64,000 nt of DNA from JAGLQQ01 sp043806135 (lineage in GTDB: Bacteria; Omnitrophota; Gorgyraeia; B26-G9). Numbering within the stretch: position 1 is the first letter of the stretch; every line of letters begins with the position of its first letter. Both the position numbers and the translations under genes were made by a program. This document shows, piece by piece, positions 50,486-59,429 of this stretch. Location: contig JAZDHG010000031.1 in NCBI GenBank assembly GCA_043806135.1, positions 1 through 64,000 of the forward strand. The letters are read 5' to 3'. Under the pieces are notes generated by a model, which saw nothing but the letters and a program-made list of their open reading frames with translations, had not been told where the DNA came from and made no database searches.

Positions 50486-52420
50486 GTGAATATTAACGCT
50501 TTTATCCCATTCATGTTAGGCTTGTTCACCCTGAGTTCAGGGGCCTATATTTTAATTAAAGTCAAAAGATCGTATCTTAGCCGTCCGTATTTCATCTCTT
50601 CACTGGTGATATCTTTTTATCTCTTTATGCATTTCGGCCTGGTGCAGTTTGCCGGGAATGACAGGGTATTTTTACCGTGGCTGAAGGTGTGTTTGGGCGC
50701 TATAAGTTTTGTTGCTCCTGCTTTAATAAATCTGCTCTTATCTATGCGCAGGTTAAAAACAGGATTGATCAAAGTGATCTTGTTTATCTCTTGCGTGCTT
50801 TCGCTTTTGGTTTTTTATTTTCTGTTGCATGATTATAAATTGGAGGTAAATACATTTGCCTGGGGCAGTACTCTGAGTGTAAGTAATAGCGCTTATTTTC
50901 TCTTCTTTATAAATATAGTTTTGTTCCTGCCTTTGGCTGTTACTATCTTTTTGGTGCAAAAGTCATCAATGGATACATCTATACTTGCTAAAAGACAGAT
51001 CAGTTTTATTGTTTTGAGTGTTTGCGTCATCTGCTTTGCATTAGGAATAAACTTTTTAGCAGGCTTCGGACTAAATGTCTATCTTTTCGGCTCCCCATTA
51101 CTTTGTGCCGCTTTTATTTTCATGTCTTATTCTATTACGCGTTATAGGTCATTAGAGCTGGACTTGATTGTCAATAAAACAATATTGTCATTAATGTTTA
51201 TCGGTCCCTTGCTTGTTTGGCATATTCTGATAAGCGCTTTTTTTCTGGAAATGCTCGGCTATTTGTTCGCAACAACTTTTTCACTGCTCCTGGTGGTTTC
51301 CATGGTCCTTTTTACGCCGTATAAGAAATTAGTAGAAAAATCAGTGGAAAGGCTTATATACCGGGGTAAGTATGACTATCAAAAAGTATTAAGCGAGCTC
51401 TGTCAAGGGCTTAATGCGATACTTGATTTTGATCAGCTGTTTGACCGTATTATTCATATTGTTGTTCAGACTCTTGATGTGGAAGAGATGGCGATTTTTT
51501 TAAAAGATGATACGGCTAATATATTCTGTTTGAAGGCAAGCTACGGCATTGATCAAGATCTGCACAAAGACTTTACCTTGATTCTGGATGAGGCTATAGT
51601 CAAAAGGATGAAAAAAGAAGCAAAAATACTGCTCAAAGAGGAACTGCGCCAGTTTGAGGATATTGAAACCGTTGAACAGGAATTCAAAACGATATCAATT
51701 TTGAGAGCAGAGTTGGTCTCGCCCTTGTTTTTTAGAGATCATCTTCTTGGTTTTATTGTTCTCAGCCGAAAAAAAACCGGAAATATTTATAACCAGGGAG
51801 ATATTGATGTTCTGAATACATTTGCTCTTGAAGCGGCCAAGGCGATTGAACATGTCAGGCTGTACAGTGAAGCAATCGTCGATAATACTACCAAGGTATT
51901 TAATCAGAACTATTTTCTTATGCGTTTAAGAGAAGAAATAGCCCGCTCAAAGCGGTATGGACACCCGATATCCTTAATGTTCCTTGATGTGGATACTTCC
52001 GGTGAACCGCAGTTTAAAGTTGATCCCCAGATGCAGGAATTATTGCTTAAGGGATTGGGATTGCTTTTAAAAACTAAGGTGAGGAACGTTGATATCCTGG
52101 CCCTTTATAAAAAACAGCAATTTGCGATTATTCTGCCGGAAACGGCCCAGTCTAAAAAAGGTAATGAGAAAGAAAAATTAAATCAGCATTATAAGGATAC
52201 AATGCTTGTGGCGGAGCGTTTATGTAAAAGCGTTGAGGATTTTAAAAATGAATATAAAGGGAAGACGATAAACGTGAATTTTAATATGGGTGCGGCTTGT
52301 TTTGACGGTGCTAATAAGCTGCTTACAGAAGAGACGTTTATAAATTACGCTCAAAAGGCGCTGGCAAGTTCGAGAGAAGAAGGAACTAATAGAATAGTTT
52401 GTTTTAGTGAGGAGAAATGA
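50486..52420 (+). CDS. Membrane GAF protein with degenerate GGDEF domain
   Basis: The N-terminal 270 residues form about eight membrane helices (7TM-like sensor region). A GAF domain follows at about 290-455 (ILDFDQLFDRIIHIVVQTLD). The C-terminal domain (about 465-644) is a GGDEF fold (DNTTKVFNQNYFLMRLREEIARSKRYGHPISL). Its active-site GGDEF loop reads KKQQF, so it should not make c-di-GMP. It may bind a ligand or partner. It sits inside the pur operon between purL and purQ, ending in an ATGA overlap with purQ. That position suggests co-expression with purine synthesis; a link to nucleotide sensing is inference. Start is GTG 50486. Confidence 0.8.
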   Translation: MNINAFIPFMLGLFTLSSGAYILIKVKRSYLSRPYFISSLVISFYLFMHFGLVQFAGNDRVFLPWLKVCLGAISFVAPALINLLLSMRRLKTGLIKVILFISCVLSLLVFYFLLHDYKLEVNTFAWGSTLSVSNSAYFLFFINIVLFLPLAVTIFLVQKSSMDTSILAKRQISFIVLSVCVICFALGINFLAGFGLNVYLFGSPLLCAAFIFMSYSITRYRSLELDLIVNKTILSLMFIGPLLVWHILISAFFLEMLGYLFATTFSLLLVVSMVLFTPYKKLVEKSVERLIYRGKYDYQKVLSELCQGLNAILDFDQLFDRIIHIVVQTLDVEEMAIFLKDDTANIFCLKASYGIDQDLHKDFTLILDEAIVKRMKKEAKILLKEELRQFEDIETVEQEFKTISILRAELVSPLFFRDHLLGFIVLSRKKTGNIYNQGDIDVLNTFALEAAKAIEHVRLYSEAIVDNTTKVFNQNYFLMRLREEIARSKRYGHPISLMFLDVDTSGEPQFKVDPQMQELLLKGLGLLLKTKVRNVDILALYKKQQFAIILPETAQSKKGNEKEKLNQHYKDTMLVAERLCKSVEDFKNEYKGKTINVNFNMGAACFDGANKLLTEETFINYAQKALASSREEGTNRIVCFSEEK

Positions 52421-53271
52421 GCAATATTAAAGTTTTAATATTAAGGACTGCGGGAACTAACTGTGACCAGGAAACCAAAGTGGCTTTTGAACTGCTTAAG
52501 GCGCGAGTGAAAATGGTCCATGTAAATGAGCTCATTAAAGGCAGAGATAGGATCTGTAATTATCAAATAGTTGCAATTCCTGGCGGGTTTACTTACGGGG
52601 ATGATATTGCCGCCGGAAGGATACTTGCCAATGAGCTGAAAATGAAACTGAAGGAAGAACTGGAACTTTTTCTTAATAAGAACGGAATGATGATAGGTAT
52701 CTGCAACGGTTTTCAGGTTCTGGTCAAAACGGGAATATTGCCCGGAAACAGAGACTGGCGGCAAAAAGTTACGCTTACCTCTAATGATTCTGGTAAATTT
52801 GAAGACAGGTGGGTGTATCTTAAAAAACCAGTAACCAGACCCCTCGAAAATTTACCTTTGGTAAATATTCGAGCTGGAGTCCCCGCAAGGGGAAGACCAA
52901 AAATAAAAGATATATGCGTTTGGACAAAAGGAATGGATGAAATTATTTATCTTCCGGTTGCTCACGGTGAAGGTAAATTTGTCCCGGAATCAAAGGAAAT
53001 TTTAGAACAGATAAAAAATGAGGGGCAGGTAGTCTTTGAATATTGCAATAAGAAAGGTAAAATGCCGTTCTACCCGGATAATCCTAATGGGTCTGCTGAA
53101 CATATCGCAGGCATTTGCGACAAAACAGGCAGGATATTCGGGCTGATGCCTCACCCGGAGCGCTGTGTTTTTAAAACCCAGCATCCGCGCTGGACAAGAG
53201 AAAAGTTCAGCGGAATTCCTGACGGATTAAAGATATTTAAAAACGCCATGGAGTTTTTAGAAAAAGCATGA
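52417..53271 (+). CDS. purQ: FGAM synthase glutaminase subunit
   Basis: This class I glutamine amidotransferase supplies ammonia to PurL. The nucleophile Cys is in MIGICNGFQVLV (about 94). The His-Glu pair is in GLMPHPERCV (about 248). VAIPGGFTYGDDIAAGRILA is at about 50. The 284 residues are longer than Bacillus PurQ (about 227). It shares ATGA with the preceding gene. purM follows after a 98-nt AT-rich gap. Confidence 0.95.
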   Translation: MSNIKVLILRTAGTNCDQETKVAFELLKARVKMVHVNELIKGRDRICNYQIVAIPGGFTYGDDIAAGRILANELKMKLKEELELFLNKNGMMIGICNGFQVLVKTGILPGNRDWRQKVTLTSNDSGKFEDRWVYLKKPVTRPLENLPLVNIRAGVPARGRPKIKDICVWTKGMDEIIYLPVAHGEGKFVPESKEILEQIKNEGQVVFEYCNKKGKMPFYPDNPNGSAEHIAGICDKTGRIFGLMPHPERCVFKTQHPRWTREKFSGIPDGLKIFKNAMEFLEKA

Positions 53272-53369
53272 AAACAGTAATAAGGGTTAAGCTGTAAGGA
53301 TTCAGATTTTTATGGTTTTTTTATATTTTTAGCTTAGCACTTATCACTTATAACTATTATGGAGGAAAG

Positions 53370-54386
53370 ATGCCAAGAGGATTAACTTATAAAAAAGCCG
53401 GAGTAGATATCGAGGAGGCAAACAAGTTTGTTAAGGATATCCAGAGCCTTGTAAAAAAAACAAAAAGACCGGAAGTACTTAATAATATCGGCGGTTTCGG
53501 CGGTTGTTTTGAACTGAAAAAGGCTCAGTATAAAAACCCTGTGCTTGTTTCCAGTACCGACGGAGTTGGGACAAAGATCAAGGTGGCTATGCTTGCAGGC
53601 AGGCATGACACCGTGGGTATTGATCTTGTGGCCATGAATGTTAACGATATTCTAGCCATGGGAGCGCAGCCTTTATTTTTCCTCGACTATATTGCTACGG
53701 GAAAGTTAAATAGAAAAAAAATGGTGGATATTGTGCGTGGTGTTTCCCGGGGATGTTCTGATGCCGGGTGTGCTCTTATCGGGGGAGAAACCGCGGAAAT
53801 GCCGGCGATTTATAAAAAAAATGAATATGATCTGGCTGGATTTTGCGTAGGCGTTGTAGAGAAGAACAAGATTATTACTGGTTCTGGAATTAGATCCCAA
53901 GATGTGCTGCTGGGGCTGGCTTCAAGCGGACTGCATTCAAACGGGTTTTCTCTGGTGCATAAGGTTTTCACGAACAGTGAGATAAAAAGAAAAGCAAAAG
54001 AGCTGCTGGTCCCGACCAAGATTTATGTCAAGGAAGTACTATCGATCTTAAAGCACTTTGATGTACGCGGTATTGCGCATATTACGGGAGGCGCATTTTA
54101 TGAAAAACTAATGAAAATTTTCCCTAAAGGCTCATCTGTTGTTATTAAAAAGGGGAGCTGGCCGGTGCCGGCAATATTTAAAACTATCCAAAAAAAAGCA
54201 GAAATAAAAGAAGCGGAAATGTACCGTACTTTCAATATGGGTATCGGGATGGTGCTTGTAACCAGCCAAGACCAGGCCAAGAAGATTCAGATCCATTTGC
54301 GCCGTTTTAAACTTAAGTCCTGGATTATCGGGCAGGTTTCCATATCTCGAGGCCGCTCAGGTATTAAATTTACAGGAGAAGATTAA
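53370..54386 (+). CDS. purM: AIR synthetase (phosphoribosylaminoimidazole synthetase)
   Basis: This enzyme closes the imidazole ring in step 5 of purine synthesis using ATP. The 338 residues contain the family segments TYKKAGVDIEEANKFV, VLVSSTDGVGTKIKVA (about 60), GIDLVAMNVNDILAMGAQPL (about 83), LIGGETAEMP (about 137) and HITGGAFYEKLMK (about 235). GGAGGAAAG precedes the ATG. It is 1 nt from purD. Confidence 0.96.
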   Translation: MPRGLTYKKAGVDIEEANKFVKDIQSLVKKTKRPEVLNNIGGFGGCFELKKAQYKNPVLVSSTDGVGTKIKVAMLAGRHDTVGIDLVAMNVNDILAMGAQPLFFLDYIATGKLNRKKMVDIVRGVSRGCSDAGCALIGGETAEMPAIYKKNEYDLAGFCVGVVEKNKIITGSGIRSQDVLLGLASSGLHSNGFSLVHKVFTNSEIKRKAKELLVPTKIYVKEVLSILKHFDVRGIAHITGGAFYEKLMKIFPKGSSVVIKKGSWPVPAIFKTIQKKAEIKEAEMYRTFNMGIGMVLVTSQDQAKKIQIHLRRFKLKSWIIGQVSISRGRSGIKFTGED

Positions 54387-54387
54387 T

Positions 54388-55671
54388 ATGAAAGTTCTGG
54401 TCATAGGCTCAGGAGGACGCGAACATGCACTTGTCTGGAAAATCGCACAGTCTCCTTTGGTAGAGAAAATTTATTGTGCCCCGGGTAATGGAGGCATTGA
54501 AGATATTGCCGAGTGCCTTGATATAGCTGCAGATGATATTAACGCTTTGCTTAATTTTGCCATTCGGGGAAAAATTGACATTACTGTTGTCGGTCCGGAA
54601 GCCCCGCTTGCTGCGGGCATTGTTGACCTGTTTGAAAATAAGGGTTTGAAAATATTCGGTCCAAGTAAACTTGCCAGCCGGTTGGAATCAAGTAAGGTAT
54701 TTGCAAAGAATATAATGAAAAAATATAATATTCCTACCGCGGGTTTTGAAGAATTTACAAATTACGAAGATGCTCTTAGCTTTGTAAAAGATGTCAAGAG
54801 ACCTTTAGTGATAAAAGCAGACGGCCTATGTGCCGGTAAGGGAGTTTTTGTCTGTGCAACGATAGAGGAACAGGAGCAGGCCATAAACTCTATATTAAAA
54901 GATAAGACTTTTGGCGATTCCGGCGGCAGGATAATTATTGAAGAATGTCTTGTCGGTCAGGAGGCTTCTATCATTGTTATTAGTGACGGCGATAATGTAA
55001 TAACCATGGCCTCTTCTCAAGATCATAAGCGCATATTTGACGAAGATTTGGGGCCTAATACCGGAGGTATGGGGGCTTATTCCCCTGCGCCTGTAGTTAC
55101 GAAAGAAGTTTTAAAATTCATAAAGGAAAGAATAATAATGCCGACAATAAAGGGGATGAAATCTGAGGGTACTCCTTTCAGCGGGGTTTTATATGCAGGC
55201 GTTATGATAACCGAAAATGGACCTAAGGTCCTTGAATTTAATGTGCGTTTCGGTGATCCGGAAACACAGGCAATCCTGCCCAGGCTAAAAAGTGATCTGC
55301 TGGAATTGATCTTAAAATCCGTTGATAAGAAATTAGGAAGACATACTCTGGATTGGGACACAAAAAACTGTGTTTGCGTTGTTGTCGCCTCAAGGGGCTA
55401 TCCTGGAAAATATGAAAAAGGAAAACTTATCAAAGGCTTAAGTGATGTTAATTTCCCTAAGGAGGGAATTGTGTTTCATGCCGGGACAAAAAAGCAGAAT
55501 GGTAAAATTTTAACCAGCGGAGGAAGGGTGCTTGGGGTAACCTCAATGGGAAATGATATAAAATCAGCGATTGATAACACCTATGCGGTACTCGATAAGA
55601 TAAGCTTTGAGGGCATGTTTTTCCGCAGGGATATCGGACAAAAAGCACTGAAAAAAGTTTTTTCTAACTAA
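54388..55671 (+). CDS. purD: GAR synthetase (phosphoribosylamine-glycine ligase)
   Basis: This ATP-grasp enzyme joins glycine to phosphoribosylamine in step 2 of the pathway. It has VLVIGSGGREHALVWKI at the N-terminus, PLVIKADGLCAGKGV (about 148), the metal/ATP segment GMGAYSPAPV (about 230) and LEFNVRFGDPETQAILPRL (about 285). The length of 427 is normal. GGAGAAG precedes the ATG. Confidence 0.97.
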   Translation: MKVLVIGSGGREHALVWKIAQSPLVEKIYCAPGNGGIEDIAECLDIAADDINALLNFAIRGKIDITVVGPEAPLAAGIVDLFENKGLKIFGPSKLASRLESSKVFAKNIMKKYNIPTAGFEEFTNYEDALSFVKDVKRPLVIKADGLCAGKGVFVCATIEEQEQAINSILKDKTFGDSGGRIIIEECLVGQEASIIVISDGDNVITMASSQDHKRIFDEDLGPNTGGMGAYSPAPVVTKEVLKFIKERIIMPTIKGMKSEGTPFSGVLYAGVMITENGPKVLEFNVRFGDPETQAILPRLKSDLLELILKSVDKKLGRHTLDWDTKNCVCVVVASRGYPGKYEKGKLIKGLSDVNFPKEGIVFHAGTKKQNGKILTSGGRVLGVTSMGNDIKSAIDNTYAVLDKISFEGMFFRRDIGQKALKKVFSN

Positions 55672-55693
55672 TAGTATATCAGTGTAAGCTGGT

Positions 55694-55744
55694 TTTTAAT
55701 CGGTGAAATCAGGTTCTTTTATTCCATTTAAACAAGAAAGAACC
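55694..55744 (+). repeat. 51-nt hairpin repeat, copy 3
   Basis: TTTTAATCGGTGAAATCAGG, then GGTTCTTT paired with AAAGAACC. It is ungapped against the copies at 46053 and (reverse) 17017. It lies just before the purE ribosome binding site. Confidence 0.8.
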
Positions 55745-55771
55745 TTAAAGTTAAGGAGGATATCAGAAATT

Positions 55772-56260
55772 ATGGTAAAGAATATAAAAGTTGCAATAAT
55801 GATGGGAAGTAAATTCGATCTGGATACAGTGCAGGAAACAATAAATGTGTTAAAAGAGCTCAATGTGTCTCATGAAGTAAAGGTTCTTTCTGCGCACCGC
55901 ACGCCGAAGGATGTTGTTGTCTATGTAGAAGGGCTTTCGAAAAGGGGAACACAGGTTGTAATCGCTGCAGCCGGCATGGCGGCTGCTTTGGCCGGGACTG
56001 TTGCTGCACATACTGTTTTGCCGGTTATCGGTATCCCTATAGAAACAAGCACGCTTAAAGGGCTTGACAGCCTGCTTTCCACCGTTCAAATGCCAAAAGG
56101 AATTCCTGTTGCCTGTATGGCTATCGGAAAGCATGGGGCGCAGAATGCGGCGATCCTTGCCTGTCAGATCCTGGCATTGCAGGATGATAAGCTGCGTAAA
56201 AAAATGCTTAAGTTTAAGGAGAAAATGGCAAAGGCCATAAGAAAAATAAAGATCAGTTAA
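55772..56260 (+). CDS. purE: N5-CAIR mutase
   Basis: This enzyme moves CO2 from N5 to C4 in N5-carboxyaminoimidazole ribotide (class I) or adds it directly. The 162 residues from ATG 55772 (VKNIKVAIMMGSK) fit PurE. An in-frame ATG 23 codons upstream lies within the 51-nt repeat and would add a non-conserved tail. VLSAHRTPK (about 40) and the Gly/Ala-rich AAAGMAAALAGTVAA are intact. The usual GSxSD reads GSKFD. AAGGAGG is 12 nt from the ATG, a long spacing. No purK is nearby. Confidence 0.9.
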   Translation: MVKNIKVAIMMGSKFDLDTVQETINVLKELNVSHEVKVLSAHRTPKDVVVYVEGLSKRGTQVVIAAAGMAAALAGTVAAHTVLPVIGIPIETSTLKGLDSLLSTVQMPKGIPVACMAIGKHGAQNAAILACQILALQDDKLRKKMLKFKEKMAKAIRKIKIS

Positions 56261-56262
56261 AC

Positions 56263-57318
56263 ATGAAAGATACAAAGATATTCAAGATAAACTCTGAAAA
56301 TCCCGACATAGATAAGATAAAAGAGGCGGCATTAATATTAAAAACAGGCGGGCTGGTGGCTTTTCCGACAGAAACAGTTTATGGATTGGCTGCTTTGCCT
56401 TATGATATAGCTGTGGAAAAACTGCGTTATATAAAAAATAGATATGAAGTGAAGCAATTTTCCTTTTGTATCCACAGCATTGAACAGGCCGAACATCTTG
56501 CAGGGTATATCTCACCCTTTGCCTATAAGCTTATGAATAAATTCTGGCCGGGACCGCTGACATTGGTATTGGATAACCGGCAGGGAGAAACTGTGGGATT
56601 GAGAATCCCGGATCATCCGGTAGCACTGCTATTTTTAAAAGAAATCGGCGAGCCTGTTTTTGCTCCGTCTGCCAATTTTGCCGGGGAAAAAGCCCCGGTT
56701 AATGCTCAGGAGGTATTAAAGGCTTTAGATAAAAAAATTGATGCTTTGATTGATTCAGGAGAGTCAAAGGTTAAGGTCTCTTCTACGGTATGTAAGGTTA
56801 CTGATGATAGTTTTGAGATACTCAGGCCGGGGGCGATAACTAAGGCCATGATCGAGCAGGTTTTAAAAATGAAAGAAGTGCTTTTTGTCTGTACGGGAAA
56901 CAGCTGCCGCAGCGCAATGGCTGAGGGACTGATGAAAAAAATAGTTAAAGGCTCTGTAAATATCCATATCAGCTCAGCCGGGGTGGCCGCATATGAGGGA
57001 ATGCCGGCCTCACAGGAAGCTATTCTTGTTATGCAAAAATTAGGCGTAGATATATCCGAGCATAAAGCAAGGAGAGTAACTGATGAGATGCTGAAGCAGG
57101 CGGATTTTATCCTGGTTATGGAGCAGGGGCATACACAGTATATCTTGAAGCAACGAAGCGAATTAAGCAAAAGGGTTTTTCTTTTAAAAGAGTTCTCTGT
57201 AGATCAGTCCGGAGGGCTGTCGATCGGGGATCCGATAGGCATGAGTATTGGTTTTTATGAAAAGGTGGCTGATGAATTGCAGAAATCAATAGAAGGGCTG
57301 GTGGCAAAAATAAAATGA
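56263..57318 (+). CDS. Sua5/YrdC - LMW phosphatase fusion
   Basis: Residues 1 to about 200 are an L-threonylcarbamoyladenylate synthase domain (Sua5/YrdC/YwlC), the first step of t6A37 tRNA modification. Typical segments are FPTETVYGLAA (about 27) and VFAPSANFAGE (about 130). Residues about 205-351 are a low-molecular-weight protein phosphatase/arginine phosphatase-type domain. It has the C-x5-R loop LFVCTGNSCRSAMAEG (about 207) and the C-terminal acid motif SIGDPIG (about 324). In Bacillus these are the adjacent genes ywlC and ywlE, followed by rpiB. Here they are one frame, also followed by rpiB. The C-terminal Sua5-specific domain is absent. Confidence 0.93.
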   Translation: MKDTKIFKINSENPDIDKIKEAALILKTGGLVAFPTETVYGLAALPYDIAVEKLRYIKNRYEVKQFSFCIHSIEQAEHLAGYISPFAYKLMNKFWPGPLTLVLDNRQGETVGLRIPDHPVALLFLKEIGEPVFAPSANFAGEKAPVNAQEVLKALDKKIDALIDSGESKVKVSSTVCKVTDDSFEILRPGAITKAMIEQVLKMKEVLFVCTGNSCRSAMAEGLMKKIVKGSVNIHISSAGVAAYEGMPASQEAILVMQKLGVDISEHKARRVTDEMLKQADFILVMEQGHTQYILKQRSELSKRVFLLKEFSVDQSGGLSIGDPIGMSIGFYEKVADELQKSIEGLVAKIK

Positions 57319-57743
57319 AAATAGCTATGGGAAGTGATCATAGAGGGATTGACCTTAAAAAGTCTTTGATTTTATATCTTCAAAAAAACGGACATCAGGT
57401 TGAAGATTTCGGCGCCTATAGCACGGAATCCTGTGACTATCCTCAAATCGCTTTAAAAGTCGCTCGCGCGGTAGCGAAAAAAAAAGTGGAAAGGGGAATA
57501 CTTATCTGCGGCAGCGGGCTGGGTATGACCATGGCCGCCGGCACGGTAAGAGGAGTAAGAGCGGCAAACTGCCTTAACCTTTCACTCGCTCGGTTTTCGC
57601 GTGAACATAATGATGCGAATGTTTTGGTTATCGGGGCAATGTATGTGGGAGGAAATTTGGCTAAAAGGATAGCAGGCAAATGGTTGAAAACCTCTTTTTT
57701 AGGCGGCAGACATGAACGCCGAGTAAAAATGTTTTCTAAGTGA
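57315..57743 (+). CDS. rpiB: Ribose 5-phosphate isomerase B
   Basis: This enzyme interconverts ribulose- and ribose-5-phosphate, feeding PRPP and nucleotide synthesis. The 142 residues begin IAMGSDHRGIDLKKSLILYL. They contain GILICGSGLGMTMAAG with the catalytic Cys (about 65) and SREHNDANVLVIGA (about 95). The ATG overlaps the end of the fusion gene by 4 nt, so they are coupled. Confidence 0.95.
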   Translation: MKIAMGSDHRGIDLKKSLILYLQKNGHQVEDFGAYSTESCDYPQIALKVARAVAKKKVERGILICGSGLGMTMAAGTVRGVRAANCLNLSLARFSREHNDANVLVIGAMYVGGNLAKRIAGKWLKTSFLGGRHERRVKMFSK

Positions 57744-57754
57744 GATTACAACTT

Positions 57755-57970
57755 ACGGAACGAAGTGAACGTAAGTTGTAAAATCGAACTTATCCCGAAC
57801 CTGATGAGTAAAAATTTAGTATAAATTTTTGCGAAAGTTTTAGAGGTTCGGGGAAAGTGAATATAAAGTTATAATACGGAACGAAGTGAACGTAAGTTGT
57901 AAAATCGAACTTATCCCGAACCTATGAGTAAAAAATAAAAAAATTTTTACGAAAGTATTAAAAGGGCGGG
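57755..57970. repeat. Two tandem copies of a 121-nt unit
   Basis: Each copy opens with ACGGAACGAAGTGAACGTAA and shares the next 28 nt (GTTGTAAAATCGAACTTATC then CCGAACCT) almost without change (57755 and 57876). The remainder diverges in A/T length. Copy 1 also forms a 10-bp ACAACTTACG/CGTAAGTTGT hairpin right after rpiB. Confidence 0.85.
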
Positions 57971-58008
57971 AATAACGGAGCAGGAAATCTTGTAATAAAT
58001 TTGGATAT

Positions 58009-58062
58009 GGCCTAAAGGCCTATAATTTATGCCGGGCATAAATTATCTACTCATTGAGGAGG
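58009..58062 (+). promoter_or_regulatory. Hairpin leader of glyA
   Basis: GGCCTAAAGGCC (58009-58020) is followed by ATAATTTATGC-CGG-GCATAAATTAT (58022-58046). CTACTCATTGAGGAGG, the ribosome binding site region, comes next. The ending resembles the TCATTAAAGGAGG of the leader family, but the GGATnnAATTC block is only partly matched. Confidence 0.45.
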
Positions 58063-58072
58063 AAAATAATAA

Positions 58073-59311
58073 ATGAGTGAGTTAAAAAAAACTGATATTG
58101 CAATATATAACGCGATTAAAAAAGAATTAAAAAGACAGAGAGAGCATATAGAATTAATTGCCAGTGAGAATTTTACCTCACGCGCGGTTATGGAAGCGCA
58201 GAGTTCTGTTCTTACCAATAAATATGCCGAAGGATATCCGGGAGCCCGCTGGTACGGAGGCTGTGAACATGTTGACGTTGCCGAACAATTGGCGATCGAT
58301 AGGGCAAAGGAGATATTTCAGGCCGAGCACGCAAATGTTCAGCCGCATTCAGGAGCTCAGGCGAATATGGCCGTGTTTATGAGCTGTCTTAAAGCAGGGG
58401 ATAAAGTGCTTGCCTTGGATCTTGCCTGCGGAGGACATCTGTCGCATGGCCATCCTAAAAATTTTTCCGGTTTATTTTATGACGTAAAATTTTACCAGGT
58501 TAATCGCCGGACTGAACAGCTTGATTATGATGAAATTTCCTCTTTAGCAAAGAAACACAAACCCCGGCTTATTCTTGCCGGCGCTTCTGCGTATCCGAGA
58601 TTTATCGATTTTAAAAAATTCCGTAAAATTTGCGATAGCGTCGGAGCATATCTGATGGTCGATATGGCGCACATTGCCGGGCTTGTTGCCGCAGGCGTGC
58701 ATCCCTCTCCTGTGCCTTATGCTGAGTTTGTAACGACCACAACGCACAAAACACTGCGCGGACCAAGAGGAGGCTTGATACTTTGCCGCAAGGAATTTGC
58801 CAAGAGTATTGATTTAAATGTTTTTCCGGGTACTCAAGGCGGACCGCTTATGCATGTTATTGCTGCTAAGGCGGTGGCTTTGAAAGAAGCTTTAATGCCT
58901 GGTTTCAAAAAGTACCAGATACAAGTAGCTTCGAACGCAAAAGAACTGGCTGGTGCATTAAAGAAAAGAGGATTCCGTATTGTCGCCGGTGGCACGGATA
59001 CGCATTTAATGCTTGTCGACTTAACAAACAGAGATATCACAGGAAAAGAAGCGCAAATAGCTTTAGGTGAAGTGAATGTTACGATCAATAAAAATCTTAT
59101 TCCTTTTGATAAAAAATCGCCGTTTTTGACCAGCGGTATAAGATTGGGAACTCCGGCTGTGACTACAAGAGGAATGAAGGAAAAACAAATGCATGTTATT
59201 GCTGACATTATTGATCAAATTCTACAAAAAGATCAGACTATTACAAAGGAAAAACAGCGTGAAATGAAAAGCCACGTGCGGCTTTTAACGCAAAAGTTTC
59301 CCTTATATTGA
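58073..59311 (+). CDS. glyA: Serine hydroxymethyltransferase
   Basis: This PLP enzyme converts serine and THF to glycine and methylene-THF, supplying glycine to PurD and one-carbon units to purines and thymidylate. The 412 residues contain the N-terminal LIASENFTSRAVMEAQSS, the PLP-lysine motif TTTHKTLRGPRGGLI (about 225) and SGIRLGTPAVTTRG (about 357). GAGGAGG precedes the ATG. Confidence 0.97.
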   Translation: MSELKKTDIAIYNAIKKELKRQREHIELIASENFTSRAVMEAQSSVLTNKYAEGYPGARWYGGCEHVDVAEQLAIDRAKEIFQAEHANVQPHSGAQANMAVFMSCLKAGDKVLALDLACGGHLSHGHPKNFSGLFYDVKFYQVNRRTEQLDYDEISSLAKKHKPRLILAGASAYPRFIDFKKFRKICDSVGAYLMVDMAHIAGLVAAGVHPSPVPYAEFVTTTTHKTLRGPRGGLILCRKEFAKSIDLNVFPGTQGGPLMHVIAAKAVALKEALMPGFKKYQIQVASNAKELAGALKKRGFRIVAGGTDTHLMLVDLTNRDITGKEAQIALGEVNVTINKNLIPFDKKSPFLTSGIRLGTPAVTTRGMKEKQMHVIADIIDQILQKDQTITKEKQREMKSHVRLLTQKFPLY

Positions 59312-59316
59312 AAAAC

Positions 59317-59416
59317 AGTTACTAAGGGTTACTAAAAAGTTAATAAAGGTTATAATGATTAAAGGTTTTTTAGTTTTGGAGTAACTGATAGTAACTGTTT
59401 GTAACCAATGGTAACA
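59317..59416. repeat. Inverted array of GTTAC / GTAAC words
   Basis: AGTTACTAAG, GGTTACTAAA, AAGTTAATAA and AGGTTATAATG on the left are mirrored by AGTAACTGAT, AGTAACTGTT, TGTAACCAAT and GGTAACAGG on the right. The AT-rich centre is TTAAAGGTTTTTTAG. It fills the gap between glyA and the deaminase gene. Confidence 0.75.
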
Positions 59417-59429
59417 GGATTAAAATATT

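Larger units (their letters stand above)
57744..58072. other. Gap with tandem duplication upstream of glyA
   Basis: No gene is seen. It consists of a 121-nt unit in two copies (57755-57970) and, before glyA, two hairpins leading to the ribosome binding site. Confidence 0.7.

Noticed and set aside
51890..52400. Active diguanylate cyclase
   Set aside because: The GGDEF loop reads KKQQF and the metal-binding acidic residues of the signature are missing.
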